From the NCBI RefSeq assembly GCF_042677205.1, contig NZ_JBHTIU010000039.1, positions 1-64,000 of the forward strand: 64,000 nucleotides of DNA, in the 5' to 3' direction. Below the pieces are notes generated by a model. That model did no database searches and was not told the origin of the DNA. It saw only the letters and a list, made by a program, of their open reading frames with translations. This DNA is from Paenibacillus_L residui. GTDB lineage: Bacteria; Bacillota; Bacilli; Paenibacillales; NBRC-103111. The stretch's first letter is position 1; every line of letters begins with the position of its first letter. Positions 45,303 through 54,623 of the stretch are shown piece by piece. The position numbers and the translations under genes were made by a program.

Positions 45303-46086
45303 AGAGGTCCAAAATATATTGAGCAGAGTTCACAGTCTTGGAAATAATGACTTCATCCACCCGCCGAATGTCTTTGGAAACATATTCGTCCGCGAATTGC
45401 GGTTCTTTAAGCCTGACGGTAATTTCATAAGGGCCCGGGAAGTAGAACGGTTTCCGATCCTTGAACTGCAGCGCCCGTTCCACGTCGGCCCTAATTTGTC
45501 TTGCCGATTGTTCCGGGTGAAGACTTCTAACCTTGCCGTTGGGATGCCCCCATTTGACAACCGTATTAGGCAGATCCGGTCCCAACAACTGTCTCGCCTC
45601 CTGGACAGCGGCAAGATCACCGCTAATATAAGCCACAGGAACGCCATAATCGCCGGCTATAAGGGCCATTTGGCCAATTTCACCGTAGACCTGTCCGCAA
45701 ATTTCATAAGACTTCCATTTCACATGACTTTGAGTATGCGGCATTACCGCAAGAGGTGTTCCTTCCATAGCGTGGTAACCAACAAGAAGCAGCGCATGGA
45801 AAGATTCGTCCAACGAAGTTAATATATTTGTAGAAGAACCGGGTTTTTCGAGGATTGCAGACGAATGGAGCTTCTCCCAGAGCAAGTTGTAATCCGAACC
45901 GCCCCCATGCCCGTCATTTACAATAACTGTACTTGCGCCGGCGGCCAGTGCTCCCTCAACCGCCGCGTTAACTTCGTTCGTCAGTATGTTCTGATAGTTC
46001 CGATAATAAGGCGTCCCTTCCTTAACATGATCCCAATGATAAGCCAGACTGATGCCTTCCATATCTGTAAGTATATAAACCTTCAT
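45301..46086 (-). CDS. M55 family D-aminopeptidase
   Basis: A 261-residue metallopeptidase of the M55 (D-aminopeptidase DppA) family. Metal-ligand motifs are YILTDMEGIS at the N-terminus, NDGHGGG and GYHAMEGTP. The family forms decameric cytosolic enzymes that cleave D-Ala-containing dipeptides from cell-wall turnover. The start is ATG at 46086 (MKVYILTDMEG) with GGAGGGG six bases upstream, not the longer frame. It stands alone, though a Dpp-type transporter is encoded about 19 kb away. Confidence 0.92.
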   Translation of the reverse strand: MKVYILTDMEGISLAYHWDHVKEGTPYYRNYQNILTNEVNAAVEGALAAGASTVIVNDGHGGGSDYNLLWEKLHSSAILEKPGSSTNILTSLDESFHALLLVGYHAMEGTPLAVMPHTQSHVKWKSYEICGQVYGEIGQMALIAGDYGVPVAYISGDLAAVQEARQLLGPDLPNTVVKWGHPNGKVRSLHPEQSARQIRADVERALQFKDRKPFYFPGPYEITVRLKEPQFADEYVSKDIRRVDEVIISKTVNSAQYILDL

Positions 46087-46308
46087 TCGTCGCCCCTCCA
46101 TTTCCATGAAATATTAAGAGCAAGCTTTAACGCTAAAAAATAAGGGATGCATCGACATCGTCCATAACAATTCCTGCGCACAAACCCTCGAAATTACGTA
46201 TTTCATCATAATAATACCACTGTTTCAAATTATAGGGTATTTCTTTTGGTTTGCTCATTTTTGCACATGTGACATGGAATATTCGAGCTTGTATTGCTGT
46301 GTTCTCCT

Positions 46309-46357
46309 GCCCGTTACTTCAACGGGCAACGGCAGCCAATCTTGGATTGACTGCCGT
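46309..46357. other. two adjacent hairpins
   Basis: GCCCGTT/AACGGGC (46309-46327) and ACGGCAGCCAATC/GATTGACTGCCGT (46329-46357) stand side by side downstream of the DUF2269 gene. Neither has a long T-tract. They probably mark the 3' end of that transcript. Confidence 0.45.
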
Positions 46358-46434
46358 CGTTATTCATCAGCCGGCATCTCGAAGGGCTTGCCAGTCATGG
46401 ATGGGCCGATTCATGATTCCCTTCTTCATCCGGA

Positions 46435-46893
46435 TCAGAACGTAGGCTTGACGATCATAAGAAGGATAATGGCTATCGCGATGAGGTTTGCGACCCGATC
46501 GCGAACTTGCTTTTTCTGAAGCAACGCCGCATGCTCGCGGGGGATGTCGCTGTCCTCCGTTTGCCCCGCAATTCTGTTCATTTGCTTCAAAATCGGCTCT
46601 ACCGCCGTGATGGCATATACGCCGGATACGAAAAATAAGACCAAGGATGCGATATACCATTCCAACCGAAACAACCAAGGATTTATCCACCCCATCGACA
46701 ACCCGGAGAGAAGGATCAAGCCGAAGGAAGCGTTGGCGTTCCGATTCAATCTGCTCACGATCCGGTGAGCATAGCGAAGCTGCTCCGCCGTCTTCGCTTT
46801 CCGCAAAATCATATTAAGGAGAAAGACGGGTCCGACACCCAAGATAGCCGACAAGATATGAATCACCAATAATGCGGTATAAAGATAATGCAT
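46435..46893 (-). CDS. DUF2269 family membrane protein
   Basis: A 152-residue protein with four membrane segments. The start LYTALLVIHILSAILGVGPVF with its His and Gly and the later NASFGLILLSGLSMGW are typical of DUF2269. Function unknown. It starts with ATG behind AAAGGAGG. It follows a MarR regulator gene and a short remnant frame with tight spacing, suggesting one operon. Confidence 0.88.
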   Translation of the reverse strand: MHYLYTALLVIHILSAILGVGPVFLLNMILRKAKTAEQLRYAHRIVSRLNRNANASFGLILLSGLSMGWINPWLFRLEWYIASLVLFFVSGVYAITAVEPILKQMNRIAGQTEDSDIPREHAALLQKKQVRDRVANLIAIAIILLMIVKPTF

Positions 46894-46910
46894 CGTATTC
46901 CTCCTTTTAC

Positions 46911-47051
46911 TTACTGCCCGTCACATATACGACCGCTCGACAATATAAGGCGGATTCCGCCGCATCCATTAGGACGGAGGCGAGGCGTCTCGTAAGAGCG
47001 GTCATTCGATGGCCCCGTCGGACTCGTTGAGCCGATAGCGGCAATCTTCAT
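46911..47051 (-). pseudogene. remnant of an NAD(P)-binding (NmrA/SDR-like) gene
   Basis: A 46-codon frame starting MKIAAIGSTSPTGPSNDRS behind GGGAGG, seven bases from the ATG. The opening matches the MKIAVIGATGPTG nucleotide-binding start of NmrA-like oxidoreductases, then the sequence loses resemblance and stops. A second frame over the 3' part (VVYVTGSK) also looks protein-like, as expected after a deletion and frameshift. It lies between MarR and DUF2269 genes, where such an oxidoreductase is plausible. Confidence 0.5.
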
Positions 47052-47076
47052 AGGCACTTCCCTCCCACGAAAATAG

Positions 47077-47541
47077 TTATTGATCGTTCTGACGAACTTT
47101 CCTATGGAAGTTGGTTAATATGACTTTTAACAAATCCATAAATTCCTTATAGCCCGACTCGTCAAGATCAATACCGGCCAATCCCGTTTCCATTACCTCA
47201 GCTAACGCTTCTTCGATTTTCGGCACGATGGCCTTACCGTCATCGGTCAAATAAAGGTTTTGGTTTCGGAAATCGACGGGATCGATTTCCCTTCGGACAT
47301 AACCTTCTTTCTCGAGCTTCCGGATTGCTTTGGCCGTAGTCGTCTTGTCGACCAGCAGAAGCTCGCTTAACGTTTTCTGATTTAATCCCTCCTTCTTCGC
47401 TAGCATGAGCAGAAACATATGCTGTCCGAATCCGACCCGCAGTGGGGCGAGCCTGGCGGAGACAAGAATCTGCAGATGGCGGTAAATGGCAGCGATTTCT
47501 TTCCCATACGCTCCATGCTGGAACAGATCACGATTCATCAT
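47077..47541 (-). CDS. MarR family transcriptional regulator
   Basis: A 154-residue winged-helix protein. The recognition region is LSELLLVDKTTTAKAIRKLE and the wing VRREIDPVDFRNQNLYLTDDG. MarR proteins repress neighbouring genes and respond to phenolics or oxidants. It heads a minus-strand group with a decayed oxidoreductase and a DUF2269 gene, its likely targets. Confidence 0.9.
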   Translation of the reverse strand: MMNRDLFQHGAYGKEIAAIYRHLQILVSARLAPLRVGFGQHMFLLMLAKKEGLNQKTLSELLLVDKTTTAKAIRKLEKEGYVRREIDPVDFRNQNLYLTDDGKAIVPKIEEALAEVMETGLAGIDLDESGYKEFMDLLKVILTNFHRKVRQNDQ

Positions 47542-47621
47542 AACCTCGACTCCATTAGTTTATTTTCCAACTTTATGCATAATACTTGAATTTATAATGC
47601 ATTGTCAACTAATTTTGCAAA

Positions 47622-47686
47622 TAAAAACCACTGTGATATCGGCACACATGCATAAAATGCAATCAGCCTGTATATCACAGTGGTTT
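47622..47686 (-). terminator. terminator of nrdJ
   Basis: On the minus strand AAACCACTGTGATAT pairs perfectly with ATATCACAGTGGTTT around about 32 bases and is followed by TTATTT. Confidence 0.8.
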
Positions 47687-47778
47687 CTCTTATTTATGAA
47701 CAAACTTTCTCATTACTTCGATCATTTTTCCATTACATTTGACCGACTACATCCATTCACACCGCTACAACTACTTAA

Positions 47779-50382
47779 TCAACTGCACTTGCTGTATCCG
47801 CAGTTAGAGCAGGTTTTGCAGCCCTCCACGTTCAGCAAGGCGACGGAGCCGCAGGATGGGCAGATGTCCTTCGAGCTGACGCCGGGCATCGGGATTTCGA
47901 GAGAAGCGGTGACGGGTGCTTCCTCATTGACCTGTGCCGACGTTGTAGCCATCTCCTGCTCGGCGGTGGAACCGATATGCGTCTCCAGTGCTTTGGCCAC
48001 CGCATCGGCGATCGATTCTACCCGATTGACGCCAAAGCCGATGGCTCCGGAACCGCCGATTCCCTTCAGGTGCTTGATCAGCAGGCTGACCTTGTTTCCG
48101 TGGTCCCCGTAACGGAGGAACAGCGAGCAGACGCGCCCCAACGCTTCCGACATGGCGAAGACATCCGATCCCGCTTTGCCCACGTTCAGGAAAATTTCGC
48201 TCGGAATACCGTCCAAATCGTTAATCGTAATGTAGGCCATACCGAACGGCGTGTTGATTTTGTACGTGGCTCCGCGCAGCACCTGCGGACGGCTCTTGTA
48301 CTGCTTGTCGAACACTTTCGGTTCCACGGCGGCCGCAGTAACGGACAGCGATGGCAGCACAGCCGCATCATTCCCGCCTGCCGCCGTTTGGGCAGCAGCC
48401 GATGCCCCGGCTTCGGAGCTTGCTGTGGAGTCGGCTTTCGCTTTGTCCTCCTTCTTGTCCGTGGACAGCACCTGCACGTCGCGGCTTCCGTCCCGATAGA
48501 TCGTTACGCCTTTGCAGCCGAGATCAAATGCAAGCTCGTACAGTTCCTTCGTCTCCTCGACGGTGAAATCCGCCGGACAGTTGGCCGTCTTCGAAATCGA
48601 GCTGTCCACCCAGCGCTGGATAGCTGCCTGCACACGGATATGGTCCTCCGCCGACAGGTCCATCGCGGTTACGAAATAATCCGGGAGCTCTTCATTCGGA
48701 TGACTGTCCTTCCATTCCTGGGCAATCGGCACGTATTGCTTGTCGTAACCGAGCCGGCTTTGGCGGAAGTATTCGAAGGCGAAGTACGGCTCGATCCCTG
48801 TCGATGTGCCCACCATCGTTCCCGTGCTTCCTGTCGGTGCTTGCGTAATAACTGTGACGTTGCGCATTCCTTTATTTCGAATAGCCTCTTCCACTTCGGG
48901 ATAAACGGCTATCATGTTTTTCATAAACCCGCTTTGCAGGAATTTATCGGCTATGAACTGCGGGAAAGCACCTTTCTCTTCGGCAATTTCGGCCGATGCG
49001 AGATAGGCTTCCTTGGCCATAAATCCATACAATTTATCCAGGAATTCCATCGATTCCGGGCTGCCGTAACGGATTTTCAGCTTGATCATCAGCTCCGCCA
49101 ATCCCATGGAACCGAGCCCTATGCGGCGTTCCCCCTTCTGATTGCGTTCGTTCTCCGGGAAGTGATAAGGAGTCTTGTCGATGACATTATCCAGAAACCG
49201 GGTGGAGTAACGGACAACCTTGCCAAGTTCTTCCCATGCCACGTCATCATTGGCCTCATCATAGAATTTCGACAGATTGATCGCAGACAGATTGCACACT
49301 CCCCAAGCCGGAAGCCCCTGCTCCCCGCATGGATTGGTACAGATAATCGGGTTGAAATACCAACTGTTGGACATTTCATTATAGTATTCAATAAAGACGA
49401 CACCCGGCTCCGCCGATTTCCAGGCGGATTCAATGATCGTATGCCATACTTCTCTCGCACGAACGGTACGGTATTCCTTGACCTGCTTGCCGGCTTCCTT
49501 CCACTTCTTCAAATCGCCGTCCCATACATCGTTATAGTCCGGATCGTTCGTATCGGGGAACACAAGCGGCCATTCCAAATCTTCCTTGACAGCCTTCATG
49601 AAATCGTTGCTTACACAAACCGACAGGTTGGCATTTGTGATCTGCCCCATCGTCTGCTTAACGGTAATGAAGTCAAGAAGGTCCGGATGCCAGTCGTTGA
49701 TCATCAGCATAAGTGCCCCGCGCCGGCTTCCGCCCTGTTCAATTAGACCAGTCGTATAGCTGAACAAGCCGCCCCATGATACCGCACCGCTGGAGGAGCC
49801 GTTAACTCCCTTGACAACTGCCCGGCGCGGACGCAGCGAGGACAGGTTAATGCCGACTCCGCCGCCACGCGACATAATTTCGGTCATCTCGGACAAGGTA
49901 TTCATAATTCCGCCGCGGCTGTCATGCGGTGACGGAATGACATAACAATTGAACAGAGTCAGTTCATCGCTCGCGTCAGCCCCCGCTGCAATCCGTCCTC
50001 CCGGAACAAGCTTCCAGTCATCAAGGATATATCTGAACTTTTCTTCCCATTCCCGCTGCTTCTCCGGAGTCGCTTCAACAGAGGCCATAGCTCCGGCCAG
50101 CCGGTCCCACATCTGATCGGGAGTGCTTTCCTTCGTCAGAGTGAGCTTCTCGATCGTCGATTCGACCACCTCTCCTCTGCGAAGCTTGACTGTCACGTTA
50201 CGGCCTTCCCTGCTTATAATTTCCCCCACTTCCTTAGCCGGAAATTTGGGGTCATCCTTCGTCAGTACAAGAACAACATCCCCTACCTTGGCGTTGCTCG
50301 TATCCGCATCCTTCATTGCATAACGGTCCAGAAATATTTTTTCGCTTAATCCTTCCAGACGTGTCGTCTGTGCAGCTCCCAT
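47779..50382 (-). CDS. nrdJ: class II (B12-dependent) ribonucleotide reductase
   Basis: An 867-residue enzyme that reduces ribonucleotides using adenosylcobalamin, with or without oxygen. An N-terminal domain of about 90 residues precedes the barrel. Active-site blocks include ELTLFNCYVIPSPHDSRGG, SRGGGVGINLSSLRP, the NPCGEQGLPAWGVCNLSAIN loop and APTGSTGTMVGTSTGIEP. The C-terminus has a CPSCGS...CKTCSNCGYSKCS motif, which can bind zinc or shuttle electrons. Upstream lie NrdR boxes and the shared structured element. It starts with ATG behind AGGAGG. Confidence 0.95.
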   Translation of the reverse strand: MGAAQTTRLEGLSEKIFLDRYAMKDADTSNAKVGDVVLVLTKDDPKFPAKEVGEIISREGRNVTVKLRRGEVVESTIEKLTLTKESTPDQMWDRLAGAMASVEATPEKQREWEEKFRYILDDWKLVPGGRIAAGADASDELTLFNCYVIPSPHDSRGGIMNTLSEMTEIMSRGGGVGINLSSLRPRRAVVKGVNGSSSGAVSWGGLFSYTTGLIEQGGSRRGALMLMINDWHPDLLDFITVKQTMGQITNANLSVCVSNDFMKAVKEDLEWPLVFPDTNDPDYNDVWDGDLKKWKEAGKQVKEYRTVRAREVWHTIIESAWKSAEPGVVFIEYYNEMSNSWYFNPIICTNPCGEQGLPAWGVCNLSAINLSKFYDEANDDVAWEELGKVVRYSTRFLDNVIDKTPYHFPENERNQKGERRIGLGSMGLAELMIKLKIRYGSPESMEFLDKLYGFMAKEAYLASAEIAEEKGAFPQFIADKFLQSGFMKNMIAVYPEVEEAIRNKGMRNVTVITQAPTGSTGTMVGTSTGIEPYFAFEYFRQSRLGYDKQYVPIAQEWKDSHPNEELPDYFVTAMDLSAEDHIRVQAAIQRWVDSSISKTANCPADFTVEETKELYELAFDLGCKGVTIYRDGSRDVQVLSTDKKEDKAKADSTASSEAGASAAAQTAAGGNDAAVLPSLSVTAAAVEPKVFDKQYKSRPQVLRGATYKINTPFGMAYITINDLDGIPSEIFLNVGKAGSDVFAMSEALGRVCSLFLRYGDHGNKVSLLIKHLKGIGGSGAIGFGVNRVESIADAVAKALETHIGSTAEQEMATTSAQVNEEAPVTASLEIPMPGVSSKDICPSCGSVALLNVEGCKTCSNCGYSKCS

Positions 50383-50530
50383 TTATACGACCTCCTATAA
50401 ATAATCAAGCCCTGTCGTTATCGTCCCGTTCCTGCACTGTTTACACAGTGTCCGAAGGCAGAAAAAAGAGACTTAAGGCGTCGGGTATGAGCATCCAATC
50501 CCGCCTCATAGCCCCCAATGTCCATATATG

Positions 50531-50626
50531 ACAAGGATAAACGGATATCGCCGTCCTTTGGACAGGCCCGTTTACCGATGAAATATAAGAACAAGTATAA
50601 GGTGAAACTTATACTTTCTTATATTT
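50531..50626 (-). ncRNA. structured leader element, copy 2 (upstream of nrdJ)
   Basis: Read on the minus strand, ATATAAGAA-AGTATAAG pairs with CTTATACT-TG-TTCTTATAT as a long hairpin. A second stem, GTAAACGG/CCGTTTAT, encloses GTCC-AAA-GGAC. It is a near copy of 39740-39833 and, like it, lies about 150 bases upstream of a gene in the same direction. Between it and nrdJ, a weak AGGCG/CGCCT stem followed by TTTTTT may be an attenuator. It could be a cis-acting RNA or a small mobile repeat. Confidence 0.6.
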
Positions 50627-50680
50627 TGATAAAAGACGATAGTTCGGGCCCTTTACGCACCCTGTCTATATGTATAATAT

Positions 50681-50728
50681 TACAACATATTGTGTGCGAT
50701 ATCCATTATACAACACTATATATAGTAC
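50681..50728 (-). promoter_or_regulatory. two NrdR boxes upstream of nrdJ
   Basis: TACAACATATTGTGTG (50681-50696) and ACACTATATATAGTAC (50713-50728) both fit the NrdR-box consensus ACACWATATATWGTGT. Their centres are 32 bp apart, about three helical turns, the usual arrangement for NrdR repression of ribonucleotide reductase genes. The region 50383-50865 holds no other gene. Confidence 0.8.
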
Positions 50729-50865
50729 TACTAATAACCAAACATCCAAAAAAATCATTTAGCCTGTCCGCAAATGATCTTTTCTTTTATTTTCTCTATT
50801 AAGCTCATTTTTTTAAATCAGGCACCTGAACGCAAGTCAAAAAATAGGCCTTGACAAGCCCCCTG

Positions 50866-51708
50866 TCATCGGCGGAAATTCCATTCGTCGGTGCCGTACT
50901 TCTCGCGGACCAGACGCTCCGCCAGCTCCTTCTCATAAAGAGTCAGTTCCGCTTCTTCCAACCGGATGTCCATTCCTTCCGCTATGCCGCGGACGAATGC
51001 CTGCTCCACTTCTTCCAGCTTGACGGGGTTCATCCCACGCTCCCTGCGAAGCTGATTGATGGCCACCGCTTTGGACTCGAAGCTTTGCTCAAGCCGCTCC
51101 TTCAAGGCTTCGCTGCGAAATTTCAAAAGCGAAAACAACTGCTTTACGTTCAGATCAAGCAAAATCGATCCGTGCTGGAGCACAACCTCCTTCTGCCGGA
51201 CCTGCGCGCTGCCGGCCACCTTGCGCCCTTCGACAACCAGCTCGTACCAGGACGGGGAATCGAAGCAAGCGGCTGAGCCCATAGACTCATATTTCGCCTT
51301 CTCTTCTTCGGAAGCGAGAGTCACCATTTCCGCATCGAGCCCCAGGTTGATAAAGCCGTTAAGCAAGCCCTGACTCAACACACGGTAAGCCTCCGTAACC
51401 CTTCTGGGCAGCCCGGGATACGACTCGGCGACAATCATACTGTAGGTCAGCTCCCGGTCGTGAAGCACCGCCCGTCCTCCGGTCGCTCTGCGGACAAACC
51501 CGATTCCCTGCCGCTTAAGCTCCTCGAAATCTACTTCATTCCTCGCTCTCTGAAAATACCCGATACTGAGCGATGCCGGACTCCAGCCGTAAAACCGCAG
51601 CGTCGGAGGAGTCCGCCCTTCGCTGTGCGCTATGAGAATAGCTTCGTCCACCGCCATATTCATCGCCGGGGCTTCCGCCCCCGAACGGATCCATCTCCAT
51701 TGATTCAT
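50866..51708 (-). CDS. lipM: octanoyl-[GcvH]:protein N-octanoyltransferase LipM
   Basis: A 280-residue protein of the biotin/lipoate ligase fold. It has RRATGGRAVLHDRELTYS, the catalytic-cysteine region ACFDSPSWYELVVEGRKVAG and AQVRQKEVVLQHGSILLDL. LipM moves the octanoyl group onto GcvH in Bacillales lipoate synthesis. The Cys in place and the yqhH-yqhG neighbours, as in B. subtilis, favour LipM over a lipoate ligase. Confidence 0.9.
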   Translation of the reverse strand: MNQWRWIRSGAEAPAMNMAVDEAILIAHSEGRTPPTLRFYGWSPASLSIGYFQRARNEVDFEELKRQGIGFVRRATGGRAVLHDRELTYSMIVAESYPGLPRRVTEAYRVLSQGLLNGFINLGLDAEMVTLASEEEKAKYESMGSAACFDSPSWYELVVEGRKVAGSAQVRQKEVVLQHGSILLDLNVKQLFSLLKFRSEALKERLEQSFESKAVAINQLRRERGMNPVKLEEVEQAFVRGIAEGMDIRLEEAELTLYEKELAERLVREKYGTDEWNFRR

Positions 51709-51885
51709 TATGTATCCAGCCTCTTTTCCGTGTGCTAGTTGTTGCCTATTCTTTCATCATAGCGAAAATCCCCCCTGTTTTCCACCTCCAACTAATGGAT
51801 GGTTTGCCGTCCGAAAGTTATGAAACCGGGGCATTATGTTCATACTAGACACAAGAATAAATGGCTTTTCAAGCGGGAGGAGACT

Positions 51886-53673
51886 ATGACCAGATCGGAT
51901 AAGACGGAACATGTTCGAAGCATCAACGACAGGCTGCAGCTATATTTCGACCGCGGCTGGATGGAAGACTGGCAATCCCGCATGGACAGGAACGGACCCT
52001 GGGACAGCTGGACGCTGTATCAATTGGCCGTAGAGGCCGAGAAGGCGGCTCTGATCTCCAGCTTCGACGAACTGCAGTGTCTGGCTCATACGACGCAATT
52101 GGAACCGATGCCCCACCAAATCGATACGGCCAAGAAAGTGCTGTACGAGATGAGAGGCCGGGCGATCCTGGCTGACGAAGTGGGGTTGGGTAAAACCATT
52201 GAAGCCGGGCTCATCCTGAAAGAATATATGGTCCGGGGACTCGTCCGCAAAGCTCTGATTCTAGTTCCGGCCTCTCTCGTGCTGCAGTGGGTCCGGGAAT
52301 TGAACCAGAAATTCGGTATCCCCGCCGCTGCCCAGAAGAAAGCTTACATGTGGACCTCCTGCGACGTTATTGTCGCCTCGATGGATACGGCCAAACGGGA
52401 TCCCCACCGCAGCATCGTTCTCCAGCAGGAATATGACATGCTGATCGTGGATGAAGCCCATAAGCTGAAGAACAAGAAGACCACCAACTACCAATTTGTC
52501 AAAGAACTCCGCAAAAAATATTGCCTGCTTCTCACGGCCACTCCGATTCAAAATGATATGAGCGAGCTGTACAACCTGATAACGCTCTTAAAGCCGGGAC
52601 ACCTCGGGGGACAGGGAAGCTTTGCGACCAATTTCGTCGTAGACAAGCGGATTCCGAAGAACGAGGACCAGCTTCAGCAGGAGCTGTCCAAGGTGATGAT
52701 CCGCAACCGGCGGAGCGACGGAGGCATTTCGTTTACTAAACGACAGGTCAATAACCTGCTGCTGACGTTATCCCCGGAAGAACAGCGGCTTTATGAAGGG
52801 GTAACCGATTTTGTCAAGGGCAGATACAACGCGGCCGGGGGCAATCTGAGCAGCATCCTGTCCCTTGTGACGCTGCAGAGGGAAGTATGCAGCAGCAGGG
52901 ATGCGGTGTTCGTTTCTCTGGTCAATTTATTCAAGAAAACGGCCGAAGACTCCCCCGACCGGGTGCGAATTTGGGAGCTCGTGGAGATGATCCGCGGCAT
53001 TCAGGCGAATACCAAGGCGGAGAAAGCGTTGGAGATTTTGCAGAGCATCGGGGATAAAGCGATTATTTTCACCGAATATCGGGCGACACAGGAATATCTG
53101 CTCAAATTTCTCAAGGATCATGGCATAACGTCCGTTCCTTACCGGGGAGGAATGAACCGGGGCAAGAAGGATTGGATGATGGATCTGTTCCGCAACCGCG
53201 CCCAAGTGCTTGTCGCGACCGAGGCAGGGGGAGAAGGAATCAACCTGCAGTTCTGCAACCATATCATTAACTTCGACCTTCCCTGGAACCCGATGCGCGT
53301 GGAACAAAGAATAGGAAGAGTGCATCGTCTCGGCCAGTCCAAGGATGTTCACATCTTCAATCTCTCTACCAAAGGAACGATCGAGGAGCATATTCTATCG
53401 CTGCTTCACGAGAAGATCAATATGTTTGAGCTGGTCATTGGCGAGCTGGATGTCATTCTGGAGAGATTGGACAAAAAAAGCTCCATAGAAAGCGATCTGA
53501 TGAAGCTTTTCCTGGAATCGCGGGATGACGAGGAATTACGCAGCAAAATGGATGAATGGGGCCAATCGATTCTTTCCATCCGTGACGAGGTTCAGAAAGA
53601 AATTGCCCCCATGCTTTCGGTATTGAACGGAATTAGCGGGCCGGCAGCGGACCAGGCGGGAGGGCGCAGATGA
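51886..53673 (+). CDS. SNF2-family DEAD/DEAH helicase (YqhH-like)
   Basis: About 595 residues. Motif I DEVGLGKTIEAGL, motif II DEAH (IVDEAHKLKN), TATPIQND, and C-terminal motifs ATEAGGEGINLQ and QRIGRVHRLGQ make a Swi2/Snf2-type ATPase that may remodel nucleic acid-protein complexes. The start is ATG at 51886 behind GGGAGGAG; the longer frame to 51799 has no such site. It is divergent from lipM and overlaps yqhG by four bases. Its substrate is unknown. Confidence 0.9.
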   Translation: MTRSDKTEHVRSINDRLQLYFDRGWMEDWQSRMDRNGPWDSWTLYQLAVEAEKAALISSFDELQCLAHTTQLEPMPHQIDTAKKVLYEMRGRAILADEVGLGKTIEAGLILKEYMVRGLVRKALILVPASLVLQWVRELNQKFGIPAAAQKKAYMWTSCDVIVASMDTAKRDPHRSIVLQQEYDMLIVDEAHKLKNKKTTNYQFVKELRKKYCLLLTATPIQNDMSELYNLITLLKPGHLGGQGSFATNFVVDKRIPKNEDQLQQELSKVMIRNRRSDGGISFTKRQVNNLLLTLSPEEQRLYEGVTDFVKGRYNAAGGNLSSILSLVTLQREVCSSRDAVFVSLVNLFKKTAEDSPDRVRIWELVEMIRGIQANTKAEKALEILQSIGDKAIIFTEYRATQEYLLKFLKDHGITSVPYRGGMNRGKKDWMMDLFRNRAQVLVATEAGGEGINLQFCNHIINFDLPWNPMRVEQRIGRVHRLGQSKDVHIFNLSTKGTIEEHILSLLHEKINMFELVIGELDVILERLDKKSSIESDLMKLFLESRDDEELRSKMDEWGQSILSIRDEVQKEIAPMLSVLNGISGPAADQAGGRR

Positions 53674-54623
53674 ATACGAAACAAATTCAGAAATACGTCA
53701 TGCGCTATCTCGAGGCGACCGAGTGCCAGATCATTGAAAAAGGCCGCTCCTACGTAACCGTCAAGCTGTCTCCCGAAGCGGACAAAGATTTGACCGGCCG
53801 GTCCTATTATTGGAGCTTCGTCGAGCGGACCGGTGCCGAGCCCGAGACGATGACCTTTCAATTCGTCTTCGATCCGGAAGGGCTGAAGAACGAAACGGAT
53901 GCCGAATCCGCTTCTTCCCCACAGCCCTCGACGCCGCCTCAGGACAGCATTCTTGGCCGGTATTTCGGCCATGTCTCCGCCCAGACCGTAAGAAGGCTCC
54001 CCCAGGATATATTGACTTACGGCAGCCGCAGATTGGAGCAAATCTTCAACGTCGTCCGCGGCAAGGGAAAGTTCGTCCGGCTGTTCGAGGAAAACCGCGG
54101 GACCGCTAACCGGCGACCGCAAGCCGTCGGGTATACTTCGTGGTTCGGAGTCAATTTCAAGGTGGAATTCACTTGCGACCTAAAGAGAGACGAATATCAT
54201 TCATTCGGCTTCAATCTGTGCAGCGGTGAATTCATGGAGCACTTTCACGAGCAGATGGAGAACGTGAAGCTGACCCCTCTGCTGCCGACCAACATCCACC
54301 TCCTCCCGACCCGGCATACCGTTGCCAAAGCCGTCAGCACGATGGAAAACCATCTGGAGAAAAAGATAAAGCGCTACGATCATTCTTGGGCGGACGAAGC
54401 ATCGGAACGGCTGCAGGAAGAGCTGGACCGAATCAAACATTATTATGAGGAGCTTCTGCAAACTGCGGAACCGGAGAAGAAGCCGGAGATGGAACAGGAA
54501 TATCGGGGCCGCCAGCAGGAATTGGAGTGGCAGTATAAGCCCCGGATCGTAGTTTCCGTCATGAACTGCGGATTATTTCATCTCAAGGACGGAAAGGCCC
54601 CACTATCTGACGAAAATCGCTAA
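53670..54623 (+). CDS. yqhG: YqhG family protein
   Basis: A 317-residue soluble protein. The N-terminal RYLEATECQIIEKGRSYVTV KLSPEADKDL region and SYYWSFVERTGAEPETMTF match the YqhG family. The C-terminal third is a Glu/Lys-rich helical region, probably coiled coil. Its ATG overlaps the helicase stop, so the two proteins likely act together. The function is not known. Confidence 0.88.
   Translation: MNTKQIQKYVMRYLEATECQIIEKGRSYVTVKLSPEADKDLTGRSYYWSFVERTGAEPETMTFQFVFDPEGLKNETDAESASSPQPSTPPQDSILGRYFGHVSAQTVRRLPQDILTYGSRRLEQIFNVVRGKGKFVRLFEENRGTANRRPQAVGYTSWFGVNFKVEFTCDLKRDEYHSFGFNLCSGEFMEHFHEQMENVKLTPLLPTNIHLLPTRHTVAKAVSTMENHLEKKIKRYDHSWADEASERLQEELDRIKHYYEELLQTAEPEKKPEMEQEYRGRQQELEWQYKPRIVVSVMNCGLFHLKDGKAPLSDENR

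Noticed and set aside
47977..49746. 589-codon plus-strand frame opposite nrdJ
   Set aside because: Antisense shadow of nrdJ, whose active-site motifs are intact on the other strand.
50383..50680. Possible cobalamin riboswitch upstream of nrdJ
   Set aside because: No B12-box-like sequence or matching fold is visible; the region holds the shared two-hairpin element instead.
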